From contig NZ_JPXI01000029.1 in assembly GCF_000740675.1 (NCBI RefSeq), forward strand, positions 1 through 64,000: a DNA stretch of 64,000 nucleotides. Direction: 5' to 3'. Below, piece by piece: positions 17,574 through 26,636 of this stretch. The first letter of the stretch is position 1. Each line of letters begins with the position of its first letter. The notes beneath the pieces are model-generated. The model saw only the letters and a list, made by a program, of their open reading frames with translations. It was not told the DNA's origin and did no database searches. Origin of the DNA: Massilia sp. BSC265. GTDB taxonomy: Bacteria > Pseudomonadota > Gammaproteobacteria > Burkholderiales > Burkholderiaceae_D. The position numbers and the translations under genes are program-made.

Positions 17574-18353
17574 ATGACAAAGTTGGCTAGCTATCCCAGC
17601 CTGCAGGGCAGGCGGGTATTCGTCACGGGGGGCGGCACCGGCATCGGCGAAGCGATCGTGAAGGCGTTCGTGGAGCAGGGCGCGGTGGTGGCCTTCGTCG
17701 ACATTGCGAAGGAAGCGAGCGAAGCCCTGTGCGCCGAATTGGCCAAAAGCGTGGCCGACGCCGGCCACCGCGCACCGGTGTTCCGTTACTGCGACATCAC
17801 CGACATCCCCGCGCTGCAGCGCACGATGGCCGAGCTGGCCGAACAGCTGGGCGACTTCGAGGTGCTGGTGAACAACGCGGCCAACGACCAGCGCCACGAT
17901 ATCGAGAAGGTCTCGCTCGACTACTGGAACGAGCGCATCGCCATCAACCAGCGCCCGATGTTCTTCACCGCGCAGGCCGTCCTGCCGGGCATGAAGCGGA
18001 TGGGCGGCGGTTCCATCATCAACTTCTCCTCGATGTCCTGGCATGCCAAGGGCGCCGGCTACCCGGTTTACGCCACCACCAAGGCGGCCGTGATCGGTTT
18101 GACGCGCAGCCTGGCACGCGACCTCGGACCCTTCGGCGTGCGCGTGAACACCGTCACCCCGGGCTGGGTCATGACGCAGCGCCAGATCGACCTGTGGGTG
18201 GACGAGGCGGCCGAAGCGGAGATCAAGAAGGCCCAGTGCCTGCCAGGCAAGCTCATGCCGGACGATATCGCCGCCATGGTGCTGTTCCTTGGCGCCGATG
18301 ACAGCAAGATGTGCACGGCGCAGGATTTCGTCGTCGACGCGGGCTGGACGTGA
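17574..18353 (+). CDS. SDR-family sugar dehydrogenase, probable L-arabinose 1-dehydrogenase
   Basis: A 259-residue classical short-chain dehydrogenase: TGGGTGIGEA cofactor loop, NNAAND, the catalytic Ser in NFSSMSWH, and YATTK with the Tyr-Lys pair. It is clearly related to the XylB-like enzyme at 56805 and to Caulobacter xylose dehydrogenase, and it closes the arabinose operon, so oxidation of L-arabinose to the lactone is the likely job. The ATG at 17574 has GGAG 6 bases ahead; an ATG at 17562 lies before that site and is less likely. Confidence 0.85.
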   Translation: MTKLASYPSLQGRRVFVTGGGTGIGEAIVKAFVEQGAVVAFVDIAKEASEALCAELAKSVADAGHRAPVFRYCDITDIPALQRTMAELAEQLGDFEVLVNNAANDQRHDIEKVSLDYWNERIAINQRPMFFTAQAVLPGMKRMGGGSIINFSSMSWHAKGAGYPVYATTKAAVIGLTRSLARDLGPFGVRVNTVTPGWVMTQRQIDLWVDEAAEAEIKKAQCLPGKLMPDDIAAMVLFLGADDSKMCTAQDFVVDAGWT

Positions 18354-18429
18354 TGTAGCGGCTGAGCCGCTAGGCCTCCGTTCGCCTTTTCCTTCAAGAC
18401 CGTCAATCCTGCCACTGGCAGAAATGACT

Positions 18430-18493
18430 TCCCGCGCAGGCGGGAATCCAAGCTCCCTGCACGCCACGGACTTGGACTCCCGCCTGCGTGGGA
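18430..18493. repeat. Intergenic inverted repeat
   Basis: TCCCGCGCAGGCGGGAATCC (left arm 18430-18452) and CTTGGACTCCCGCCTGCGTG (right arm 18471-18493) pair at 21 of 23 positions around an 18-nt centre. This is a dispersed repeat type seen widely in proteobacteria (from memory). It fills the gap between the SDR and GH97 genes and could act as a transcript-end hairpin. Confidence 0.7.
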
Positions 18494-18512
18494 GCGACGT
18501 TCCGGGAACGCC

Positions 18513-20432
18513 ATGATTACTCTGACCCGCACGACCCTGGCGCTCGCCGCCATCGTCAGCACCCCGGCGCACGCCGCCGCCCTGACCAGCCCCGACGGCC
18601 GCATCGCGGTGACCGTCGGCGCCGCCCCTGGCGGCACGCTCAGCTATGCCGTTGCCCGCGACGGCAAGCCCGTCATTCTCCCTTCGCCGCTCGGCTTGCA
18701 GCTGCAGGGCGCGGACCTCGCCAGCAGGCTGACGATTGCCTCGACCTCGGCGCTCAAGCCCGTCCGCGACAGCTACCAGCTTGCCACCGGCAAGAAGCGC
18801 AACATCACCTACGCAGCCAACGAACAGGTCTACACCGTCCGTAACGCCCGGGGGCAGGTAATGGACCTTGCCTTCCGGGTGTCGAACGACGGCGTCGCCT
18901 TCCGCTACCTGGTGCGCGAGCCTTCGCTGCCGCACAAGAAGTTCGTGTCCGAGGCAACGGGCTTCAACTTCGACAAGTCCGCCATGGCCTGGCTGCAGCC
19001 GATGGCGGTGGCGCAGACCGGCTGGTCGAACACCAACCCATCCTACGAAGAACACTACCAGCGCGAAATCCCCGTCGGCACCAGGTCCCCGCTGCCCGCC
19101 GGGTGGGTGTTCCCGGCCCTGTTCCGCAGCGGCGACACCTGGGTGGCGCTGACCGAGGCGAGCATGGACGGCAGCTTCCATGCCTCGCGCCTCGACGCCG
19201 AATCGCCCAACGGCCGCTACCGGCTCGCGCCTCCAGCCGCAGCCGAAGTGTTCACCAACGGCGCGTTGCTGGCGGAAAGCAGGGGAGAACTGGTGACGCC
19301 CTGGCGCATCATCGTGCTGGGTTCCTTGAAGACCCTGGTCGAATCGACGCTCGGCACCGACCTGGCGGCGCCGGCCATCCCTTTCGAGAAGGCGCGTATC
19401 CAGCCCGGCCACGCTTCGTGGAGCTGGGCGATCCTGAAGGATGACGGTACGGTCTTCGACATCCAGAAGAAATTCATCGACTACGCCGCCGACATGCGCT
19501 GGGACTACACCCTGGTGGACGCCGACTGGGACCGCAAGATCGGCGACGCCAAGATGCGCGATCTGGTCGCGTATGGCGCACAGAAGAATATCGGCATCCT
19601 GGTCTGGTACAACTCTTCCGGCGACTGGAACAAGACCCCGTACAGCCCGAAGAGTGCGCTGCTGACCCGCGAAGCGCGTGCGCGCGAATTCGCGAAGCTG
19701 CGCGACATGGGCATCAAGGGCGTCAAGATCGACTTCTTCGCCGGCGACGGCAAATCGATGATTGCCTATTACGTCGACATCCTGAACGATGCCGCCAAGG
19801 CCGGGCTGCTGGTGAACTTCCACGGCGCCACGCTGCCGCGCGGCTGGTCGCGCACCTATCCGAACCTGATGACCGTCGAGGCGGTGCGCGGCTTCGAGTT
19901 CACCACCTTCGAACAAAGCGACCAGGACGTGGTCGCGCCCCACGCTGCGATGCTGCCGTTCACGCGCAACCTGTTCGACCCGATGGACTTCACCCCCACC
20001 GTCTTCGGCGACATCCCGAAGATCGAGCGCAAGACCCGCAACGGCTTCGAGCTGGCCGAGTCGGTGCTGTTCCTGTCCGGGATCCAGCACTTCGCCGAGA
20101 CGCCGGAAGGCATGGCCACCGCGCCGGCCTATGTGAAGGGCTTCCTGCAGGACCTGCCGCGCAGCTGGGACGAGACCCGCTTCGTCGATGGCTACCCTGG
20201 CCGTCATGTCGTGATCGCACGCAGGGCAGGGCAGACCTGGTACGTCGCGGGGTTGAACGCCGAGGATACCGACAAGCCCCTCGAGCTGGACCTGTCCTTC
20301 ATCGGCAAGGCCAACGGCACGCTCATCACCGACGGCCAAGGCGAGCGCGCCTTCCGCCAGTCGCCCCTCAAGGGCGGCAAGCACAAGATCAGTATCAAAG
20401 CGCACGGCGGCTTCGTCGCCGTATTCCAATAA
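18513..20432 (+). CDS. Glycoside hydrolase family 97, secreted
   Basis: A 639-residue enzyme with a signal peptide (cut after about AHA, residue 21), an N-terminal beta-sandwich, a catalytic barrel and a C-terminal beta domain. In the barrel, GVKIDFFAGDG places an Asp at about residue 406, and LMTVEAVRGFE a Glu at about 456. This Asp/Glu pair matches the retaining branch of GH97 (Bacteroides GH97b, an alpha-galactosidase) rather than the inverting SusB branch. Retaining GH97 members act on alpha-galactosides or the related beta-L-arabinopyranosides, and the second fits the arabinan neighbours (inference). It lies 28 bases ahead of the GH51 gene. Confidence 0.88.
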   Translation: MITLTRTTLALAAIVSTPAHAAALTSPDGRIAVTVGAAPGGTLSYAVARDGKPVILPSPLGLQLQGADLASRLTIASTSALKPVRDSYQLATGKKRNITYAANEQVYTVRNARGQVMDLAFRVSNDGVAFRYLVREPSLPHKKFVSEATGFNFDKSAMAWLQPMAVAQTGWSNTNPSYEEHYQREIPVGTRSPLPAGWVFPALFRSGDTWVALTEASMDGSFHASRLDAESPNGRYRLAPPAAAEVFTNGALLAESRGELVTPWRIIVLGSLKTLVESTLGTDLAAPAIPFEKARIQPGHASWSWAILKDDGTVFDIQKKFIDYAADMRWDYTLVDADWDRKIGDAKMRDLVAYGAQKNIGILVWYNSSGDWNKTPYSPKSALLTREARAREFAKLRDMGIKGVKIDFFAGDGKSMIAYYVDILNDAAKAGLLVNFHGATLPRGWSRTYPNLMTVEAVRGFEFTTFEQSDQDVVAPHAAMLPFTRNLFDPMDFTPTVFGDIPKIERKTRNGFELAESVLFLSGIQHFAETPEGMATAPAYVKGFLQDLPRSWDETRFVDGYPGRHVVIARRAGQTWYVAGLNAEDTDKPLELDLSFIGKANGTLITDGQGERAFRQSPLKGGKHKISIKAHGGFVAVFQ

Positions 20433-20458
20433 GAGTTCAGTAAAACCAGGAGACAGTA

Positions 20459-22006
20459 GTGAACGTATTCAAACCGACTATCCTCGCGCTGGGCGTTGCC
20501 CTTGCATCCGCGTCGGCCTTCGCCCAGGTAAACGTCACCATCGACGCGACCAAGCCGGGTCCGGTCATCAACAAGAACGTGTACGGCCAGTTCGCGGAAC
20601 ACCTCGGCACCGGCATCTATGAAGGCCTGTGGGTCGGCCCGGAATCGAAGATCCCGAACACGCGCGGCTGGCGCAATGACGTGGTCGGCGCGCTGAAGGA
20701 ACTGAAGGTGCCGCTGGTGCGCTGGCCGGGCGGCTGCTTCGCCGACGAATACCATTGGCGCGACGGCATCGGCCCGCGCAACAAGCGCCCGGTGAAGGTC
20801 AACACCCACTGGGGCGGCGTGGCCGAGGACAATGCGGTCGGCACCCACGAGTTCTTCGACCTGGTCGAGATCCTCGGGACCGAAGCCTACGTCAACGGCA
20901 ACCTCGGCTCCGGCACTCCGCAGGAGATGGCCGAGTGGCTCGAGTACATGACCTCGGACACCAAGTCGACCCTGGCCGAGCAGCGCCGCAAGAACGGCCG
21001 CAAGGAGCCGTACAAGGTGGCCTTTTTCGGCATCGGCAACGAAGCCTGGGGCTGCGGCGGCAACATGAAGCCGGAATATTACGCAAACCTGTACAACCAC
21101 TACGCCACCTTCCTCAAGACGCCAGCGAACGCGCGCCCGAAGATGGTCGCCAGCGGCGGCCACAGCGACGACACCACCTGGACGGACGTCCTGAGCCGCG
21201 AGAACGCCAAGTTCACCGACGGCATCAGCTTCCACTTCTACACGCTGCCGACCGGCGAATGGGACAAGAAGGGCGCCGCGACCGGATTCACCGAATCGGA
21301 ATGGTTCAAGACCCTGCAGCAGACCATGCGCATGGATGGCTTCATCCGCCGTAACGTCGCCGTCCTCGACAAGAACGATCCGAAGAAGAAGCTCGGCTTC
21401 TACGTCGACGAATGGGGCACCTGGTACGACGTCGAGCCGGGTACCAACCCTGGCTTCCTGTTCCAGCGGAACACCCTGCGCGACGCGGTCGTGGCGGCGC
21501 TGAACTTCAACATCTTCCATGCCCACGCCGAGCGCGTCCGCATGACGATGATCGCGCAGATGGTCAACGTACTGCAGGCGATGATCATCACCGACAAGGA
21601 CAAGATGCTGCTGACGCCGACCTATCACGCCTACAAGATGTACATCCCGTTCCAGGATGCGACCTCGCTGCCGACGGCCGTGAACAACGACGTGGCCTAC
21701 TCGATGGACAACAGCAGCATCCCGGGCATCAGCGCGTCGAGCGCGCGCGGCAAGGACGGCAAGGTCTGGGTGGCCCTGGTGAACACCAACCCGCGTCAGG
21801 CCAGCGACGTGACCGTCGACCTGCAGGGCCAGGCAGTCTCCGGCGCAACGGGACAGGTGCTGACCGCCGAGGCCATGGATGCGCATAACACCTTCGACAA
21901 GCCGCAGGCCATCAAGCCGGCGCCGTACAGCGCCAAGGCGGTCAATGGCAAGCTGACGCTGAAGGTGCCGGCCAAGTCGGTGGTGGTGGTCGCTGTCGAC
22001 GCCTAA
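20459..22006 (+). CDS. Alpha-L-arabinofuranosidase, family GH51, exported
   Basis: A 515-residue GH51 enzyme that removes terminal arabinofuranose from arabinan or arabinoxylan. The acid/base Glu is in GIGNEAWGCGG and the nucleophile Glu in YVDEWGTWYD; LVRWPGGCFADEYHWRDGIG is the family signature. Unusually for a family with many cytoplasmic members, it starts with a clear signal peptide (MNVFKPTILALGVALASASAFAQ). The start codon is GTG, supported by AGGAGA 5-6 bases upstream. It is cotranscribed with GH97. Confidence 0.94.
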   Translation: MNVFKPTILALGVALASASAFAQVNVTIDATKPGPVINKNVYGQFAEHLGTGIYEGLWVGPESKIPNTRGWRNDVVGALKELKVPLVRWPGGCFADEYHWRDGIGPRNKRPVKVNTHWGGVAEDNAVGTHEFFDLVEILGTEAYVNGNLGSGTPQEMAEWLEYMTSDTKSTLAEQRRKNGRKEPYKVAFFGIGNEAWGCGGNMKPEYYANLYNHYATFLKTPANARPKMVASGGHSDDTTWTDVLSRENAKFTDGISFHFYTLPTGEWDKKGAATGFTESEWFKTLQQTMRMDGFIRRNVAVLDKNDPKKKLGFYVDEWGTWYDVEPGTNPGFLFQRNTLRDAVVAALNFNIFHAHAERVRMTMIAQMVNVLQAMIITDKDKMLLTPTYHAYKMYIPFQDATSLPTAVNNDVAYSMDNSSIPGISASSARGKDGKVWVALVNTNPRQASDVTVDLQGQAVSGATGQVLTAEAMDAHNTFDKPQAIKPAPYSAKAVNGKLTLKVPAKSVVVVAVDA

Positions 22007-22012
22007 GCTTTT

Positions 22013-22124
22013 GTAGGGTGGGCGGGTCTCCCGCCCACGCGGTGATAGTTAGCTGCAAGGTCAACGAACTCGAAATCGGAGCCGTCATCGATCACCGCGT
22101 GGGCGGCAAAGCCGCCCACCCTAC
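22013..22124. repeat. Inverted pair of the dispersed GTAGGGTGGGCGG repeat
   Basis: Two copies of the element also seen at 14869-14924 face each other: GTAGGGTGGGCGGG...GCGGTGAT at 22013-22046 and ATCACCGCGTGGGCGG...CCACCCTAC at 22091-22124. The ends form a long imperfect stem. Located between the GH51 and GH43 genes, it may fold into a large hairpin that limits read-through. Confidence 0.78.
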
Positions 22125-22150
22125 GGATCGCGACTATTCAGGAGTCCGCA

Positions 22151-23164
22151 ATGTTATTCTCTCGTCTCTCTGCTTGCGCGCTGGCGCTAGCAACCGCGCT
22201 GCCTGCTTTCGCCGCCCAGGTCGAAGTCCACGACCCCGTGATGGCCAAGGAGGGCAGCAGGTACTACCTCTTCAGTACCGGCCCCGGCATCACCTTCTAC
22301 AGCTCGAGCGACATGAAGTCCTGGAAGCCGGAAGGGCGCGTCTTCGCCGGCGAGCCCACCTGGGCCAGGAAGGCCGCGCCGAGCTTCGACGGCCACATCT
22401 GGGCGCCGGACATCTACCACCACAACGGCAAGTACTACCTGTACTACTCGGTCTCCGGCTTCGGCAAGAACACCTCCGGCATCGGCGTCACCACCAACAC
22501 CACGCTCGACCCGCGCTCGCCGAACTACAACTGGGAAGACCAGGGCATGGTGCTGCAATCGATCCCGGGCCGCGATCTGTGGAACGCGATCGACTCGCAC
22601 GTCATGGACGACGAACAGGGCACGCCGTGGATGGCCTTCGGATCCTTCTGGAGCGGCCTCAAGCTCGTCAAGCTCGACGCGAGCCGCACCAAGCTGGCCG
22701 AGCCGCAGGAGTGGCACACCATCGCCCGCCGGGAGCGCCCGGCCTTCACACCTGATCTGCATGGCGGCGCGGCCCAGATCGAGGCGCCTTTCATCATGCG
22801 CAAGAACGGCCGGTACTACCTGTTCGCTTCCTGGGACCTGTGCTGCAAGGGCAAGGACAGCACCTATAAGGTGGTGGTCGGCCGGGCCAAGGCCATCACC
22901 GGCCCCTACCTCGACCGCGAGGGAGTCGATATGGCCAAGGGCGGCGGCTCGCTGGTGATCCAGGGCGACCGCGATTGGAAGGCGCTCGGCCATAACAGCG
23001 CCTACACCTTCGACGGCAAGGATGTCATGGTGCTGCACGCCTACGAGAGCGCCGACCAGTACAAGCAGAAGCTGAAGGTGCTCGAGATGAAGTGGGACAA
23101 GGATGGCTGGCCGACGGTCGACCAAGCGGATCTCAACCGTTACCAGAGCGTCCGGCTGCCATGA
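22151..23164 (+). CDS. GH43 endo-alpha-1,5-L-arabinanase-like, secreted
   Basis: A 337-residue propeller enzyme with a signal peptide (cleaved after PAFAA, about residue 23). The catalytic acids are Asp in VHDPVMAKEG, Asp in NAIDSHVMDD and Glu in QIEAPFIMRKNG; HIWAPDIYHHNGKYYLYYSVSGFG and ASWDLCCKG are wording typical of endo-arabinanases. It should cut the arabinan main chain to oligomers. Its stop overlaps the GH127 start (ATGA), so the two are translationally coupled. Confidence 0.92.
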   Translation: MLFSRLSACALALATALPAFAAQVEVHDPVMAKEGSRYYLFSTGPGITFYSSSDMKSWKPEGRVFAGEPTWARKAAPSFDGHIWAPDIYHHNGKYYLYYSVSGFGKNTSGIGVTTNTTLDPRSPNYNWEDQGMVLQSIPGRDLWNAIDSHVMDDEQGTPWMAFGSFWSGLKLVKLDASRTKLAEPQEWHTIARRERPAFTPDLHGGAAQIEAPFIMRKNGRYYLFASWDLCCKGKDSTYKVVVGRAKAITGPYLDREGVDMAKGGGSLVIQGDRDWKALGHNSAYTFDGKDVMVLHAYESADQYKQKLKVLEMKWDKDGWPTVDQADLNRYQSVRLP

Positions 23165-25506
23165 AGCTCCGTCTTGCCGCACTTGCGTTGCTCGTCTCAT
23201 CCGCCTGGGTCCAGGCCGCCGAGTTGTTCCCGCTGGCCGACGTGCGTCTGACATCCGGTCCCTTCCTCGACGCCCAGACCACCGACCTGAACTACATGAT
23301 GGCGATGGAGCCCGACCGGCTGCTGGCACCATTCCTGCGCGAGGCTGGATTGCCCCCGCGCCAGCCGAGCTACGGCAACTGGGAATCGACTGGGCTGGAC
23401 GGCCACATGGGCGGCCATTACCTGTCGGCGCTCGCGTTGATGGTCGCCGCCACCGGCGACGCCGAGGTGCTGCGCCGCCTGAACTATTTCGTGGCGGAGC
23501 TCAAGCGCGTGCAGGAGGCGAACGGCGACGGCTACCTGGGCGGCATTCCCGGCGGGCGCCAGGCCTGGCGCGACATCGCGGCCGGCAAGCTTGCGGCCGA
23601 CAACTTCTCGGTCAACGGCAAGTGGGTACCCTGGTACAACCTGCACAAAGTGTACGCAGGCCTGCGCGATGCCCATCGCTATGCAGGCAACAAGGATGCG
23701 CGTGCGATGCTGATCGCCCTGTCGGACTGGGCGCTGCGCCTGAGCGCGCACTTGAACGAGGAGCAGATGCAGCAGATGCTGCGCGCCGAACATGGCGGCA
23801 TGAACGAGATCTTCGCCGATGTGGCGGAGATCACCGGCGACCGCAAATACCTCGACCTGGCGCTGCGTTTCTCGCACCAGGCGGTGTTGCAGCCGCTGGC
23901 GCAGGGACAGGACAAGCTCACGGGCCTGCACGCCAACACGCAGATCCCGAAGGTGATCGGCTTCAAGCGCATCGCCGACATGACCGGGCGGCAGGACCTG
24001 GACAAGGCCGCGGAATTCTTCTGGCAGACGGTGGTCGAGCGCCGCTCGGTGGCCATCGGCGGCAACAGCGTCAAGGAGCACTTCCACGACAGCGAGGACT
24101 TCAGTTCCATGGTCGGCGAGGTCGAGGGACCGGAGACCTGCAATACCTACAATATGCTGAAACTGACCCACATGCTGTTCCGGACGGAGCAGAAGGGCAG
24201 CTACGGCGACTATTACGAGCGCGCGCTGTACAACCACATCCTGTCTTCACAGCGCCCGGGCGGCGGCTTCGTCTACTTCACGCCGATGCGGCCGAATCAC
24301 TACCGGGTGTATTCGCAGGTGGACAAGGGCATGTGGTGCTGCGTGGGCTCGGGCATCGAGAGCCACGCCAAGTACGGCGAATTCATCTACGCCCACGAGG
24401 GCGATGCGCTGTTCGTCAACCTGTTCATTCCCTCGACGCTGCACTGGCGCGAGAAGGGGGTGCAGATCACCCAGTCGACGCGCTTCCCGGATGAGGGAAG
24501 CACACGCCTCACCGTCGATGCTCCGGGTAGCTTCACGATGAAGATCCGCTATCCGGCCTGGGTCGCGGCCGGCAAGATGATGGTCAAGGTGAACGGCAGG
24601 ACAGTGAAGCTCGATGCAGGGCCCGGGGGCTACGTGAGCGTGGCGCGCGCGTGGAAGCGTGGCGACCGGGTGGACGTGCAGCTGCCGATGCGCACGCACC
24701 TGGAGCAGATGCCGGACCGGTCGAACTACTACGCGGTGCTGCACGGCCCGATCGTGCTGGCGGCGAAGACGCGCCTGTTCGGCGACGAGGGGCTGAGCTT
24801 CCTGGCCGACGAGTCGCGCATGGGCCATATCGCGGGCGGGCCGGTGTGCCCGCTGGAGGCGGCGCCGATGCTGGTGAGCGACTCGCTTGCGTTCCTGCGC
24901 CGGTTCAAGCCCGTCAAGGGCAAGCCGCTGACCTTCACGGCGCCGGGGCTGGTGCATGGCGCCGCCGGCAGCGCGACCGAGTTCATCCCCTTTTTCCGCC
25001 TGCACGAGTCGCGCTACACGATGTACTGGCAGCATGCGACGCCGGCGAATTTCCAGCGTATGCGGGCCGACAATGCGGCGCGCGAGGCGGAGCGGCTGGC
25101 GCTGGACGCCCGGACAATTGACCAGGTGGCGCCTGGCGAGCAGCAGCCGGAGTCGGATCACTTCTTCACGGGCGAGGGCATCGAGGCCGGCGTGAATGGC
25201 GGGCGGCACTGGCGGCATGCGACGAAGTGGTTCAGCTATGCCCTGAAGGATCCGAAAGGGGAGGCCAGGATGCTGCGGCTGACCTTTGCCCGAGCCGATG
25301 CGGGACGCCGCTTTGATATCGAGGTCAATGGCGTGCTGCTGGCCGAAGTGGCGCTTACTGGCGACGCCGCCGAGGAGTTCTATACCGTCGATTACCCGCT
25401 GCCGAAATCGATCCTGCAAGAGAAACCGCAAGCGCTGTCGGTACGCTTCGCGGCGAAGCCGGGATCGATCGCGGGCGGGCTTTACGGTCTACGCCTGCTG
25501 CGCTAG
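23161..25506 (+). CDS. GH127 beta-L-arabinofuranosidase, exported
   Basis: A 781-residue enzyme with a signal peptide (LLVSSAWVQAAE). The GH127 metal/catalytic set is present: Glu and Cys in EGPETCNTYNMLKLTH and the Cys-Cys pair in MWCCVGSGIESHAKYGE, where the first Cys is the nucleophile in the Bifidobacterium enzyme HypBA1. The family releases beta-L-arabinofuranose, as found on hydroxyproline-rich plant glycoproteins and pectic side chains. A C-terminal beta domain follows the (alpha/alpha)6 barrel. Its 3' end overlaps the convergent nuclease gene by 18 bases. Confidence 0.92.
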   Translation: MKLRLAALALLVSSAWVQAAELFPLADVRLTSGPFLDAQTTDLNYMMAMEPDRLLAPFLREAGLPPRQPSYGNWESTGLDGHMGGHYLSALALMVAATGDAEVLRRLNYFVAELKRVQEANGDGYLGGIPGGRQAWRDIAAGKLAADNFSVNGKWVPWYNLHKVYAGLRDAHRYAGNKDARAMLIALSDWALRLSAHLNEEQMQQMLRAEHGGMNEIFADVAEITGDRKYLDLALRFSHQAVLQPLAQGQDKLTGLHANTQIPKVIGFKRIADMTGRQDLDKAAEFFWQTVVERRSVAIGGNSVKEHFHDSEDFSSMVGEVEGPETCNTYNMLKLTHMLFRTEQKGSYGDYYERALYNHILSSQRPGGGFVYFTPMRPNHYRVYSQVDKGMWCCVGSGIESHAKYGEFIYAHEGDALFVNLFIPSTLHWREKGVQITQSTRFPDEGSTRLTVDAPGSFTMKIRYPAWVAAGKMMVKVNGRTVKLDAGPGGYVSVARAWKRGDRVDVQLPMRTHLEQMPDRSNYYAVLHGPIVLAAKTRLFGDEGLSFLADESRMGHIAGGPVCPLEAAPMLVSDSLAFLRRFKPVKGKPLTFTAPGLVHGAAGSATEFIPFFRLHESRYTMYWQHATPANFQRMRADNAAREAERLALDARTIDQVAPGEQQPESDHFFTGEGIEAGVNGGRHWRHATKWFSYALKDPKGEARMLRLTFARADAGRRFDIEVNGVLLAEVALTGDAAEEFYTVDYPLPKSILQEKPQALSVRFAAKPGSIAGGLYGLRLLR

Positions 25507-26415
25507 CACCGCTCGGCCGCGTATTGCCAGCGTCGTCTTGCAGCGCGGGTACTGAACGCAACCCCAGAATGGTCCGCGCTTGCTGTCGCGCGCGACCATC
25601 TTGCTGCCGCAGGAGGCGCAGGTCGGCGTGCGGTAATCGCCCTCGAACGCGAAGCCGAGCAGCGCCTTCTGCTTCTCGACAGGCAGGTCGAGGAGCTTCT
25701 TCGCGAATGCGTCGCCGTCGAGCAGCTGGATCGGGTTCGCCGCACCGAACTGCAGCGCATCCGGAGAATAGGTACCGGTGGTGACGAAGATGCCGCGCCC
25801 GACGCCCTCGTGGACCATGACGCCGAGCAGTTCGCGGATTTCCTTGACCCCGACCGGATGCGTGTTCCAGGCCTTGCACTGGACGATGGCCAGCGGTTTC
25901 GCCGGGTCGAGTTTGAACAGCTTGACGTCGATGCCGCCATCCGGCCCCGCGGCGAGGGTCGCCGTGGTGAAGCCCACCGCTTCGTAGTACCTGGCGCAGA
26001 GCAGCTCGAAGCGCTTCCATTCCAGCATCCGCAGCGCTTCGGCCGACCACGCCCCCGGTCGCAATGCGACGGCGGCCGGTCTCGACACTGGTGCCGGCTC
26101 CGCGGCTGGCTGCGCTTCCGGTACGACGCGCATGCGCGCGCGCTGCCGGCCGGACCGGAATTTCTGTCCTTGTTGCGAGCGCTGCATGCGTGCCCGGAGT
26201 GCCGCCAGCAGTGCCAATGTGCCAAAGGCGGTCACCGCGATCCAGGACAGCGCCGGGATATCCGCCTTCAATGCCGACAGTGGCCCTTGCTGCGGGAGGA
26301 AACCCGGCAGTAGCCAGCGAATGCCGACGAAAGCGCCAAGCGCCAGTACGGCGCTGAACTGCCAGGGCAAGGCGATGAGGTCGCTTGCTCGAACTGGATT
26401 TCTACCGCGTCCCAT
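25489..26415 (-). CDS. Membrane-anchored Mrr-like restriction endonuclease with topoisomerase zinc ribbon
   Basis: A 308-residue protein in three parts. Residues about 10-65 hold two membrane helices (LPWQFSAVLALGAFVGIRWL and LSWIAVTAFGTLALLAAL). Residues about 120-235 are an Mrr_cat PD-(D/E)xK domain with the metal site GPDGGIDV...AIVQCKAW. The C-terminus is a topoisomerase I type zinc ribbon with four cysteines (CASC, then CVQYPRC). The start at 26415 is chosen because the frame upstream has no protein look. It is not part of the sugar operons. Such proteins are found without a cognate methylase; a role in degrading or sensing DNA at the membrane is possible but unproved. Confidence 0.85.
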   Translation of the reverse strand: MGRGRNPVRASDLIALPWQFSAVLALGAFVGIRWLLPGFLPQQGPLSALKADIPALSWIAVTAFGTLALLAALRARMQRSQQGQKFRSGRQRARMRVVPEAQPAAEPAPVSRPAAVALRPGAWSAEALRMLEWKRFELLCARYYEAVGFTTATLAAGPDGGIDVKLFKLDPAKPLAIVQCKAWNTHPVGVKEIRELLGVMVHEGVGRGIFVTTGTYSPDALQFGAANPIQLLDGDAFAKKLLDLPVEKQKALLGFAFEGDYRTPTCASCGSKMVARDSKRGPFWGCVQYPRCKTTLAIRGRAVLAQQA

Positions 26416-26539
26416 AATGCCCCAATGTTGTCGTGCGGAAATAAATTCTAGCCCAGGATGCGGTTTGTGTCTCACGGAGGCAGGCGCAGGCAGCGTTTTG
26501 ATGCGCCCTGCATACCGCAGAGGACGCTGAACAACAGGT

Positions 26540-26557
26540 GATATCGAATTGGATATC
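26540..26557 (+). promoter_or_regulatory. LysR-type operator, ABC importer operon
   Basis: GATATCGAATTGGATATC is the third GATAY-N8-RTATC palindrome, with perfect 5-bp arms. Spacing to GATTGG (26575-26580) is again 17 bases and to the -35 again 19 bases. Confidence 0.72.
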
Positions 26558-26576
26558 TGATCAGACACAAATATGA

Positions 26577-26606
26577 TTGGATCAGCATCGCACTTTGTCT
26601 TAGGAT
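26577..26606 (+). promoter_or_regulatory. Promoter of the arabinose/furanose ABC importer
   Basis: -35 TTGGAT (26577-26582), an 18-bp spacer and -10 TAGGAT (26601-26606), with about 30 nt of leader before the ATG at 26637. Confidence 0.62.
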
Positions 26607-26636
26607 TGCGAAACAACAATACCGGAGACTAAGGTG

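Noticed and set aside
17220-20429. A 1069-codon minus-strand open frame
   Set aside because: It is the complement of the aldehyde dehydrogenase, SDR and GH97 genes in GC-rich DNA; its translation has no domain wording and is rich in Arg, Gly and His.
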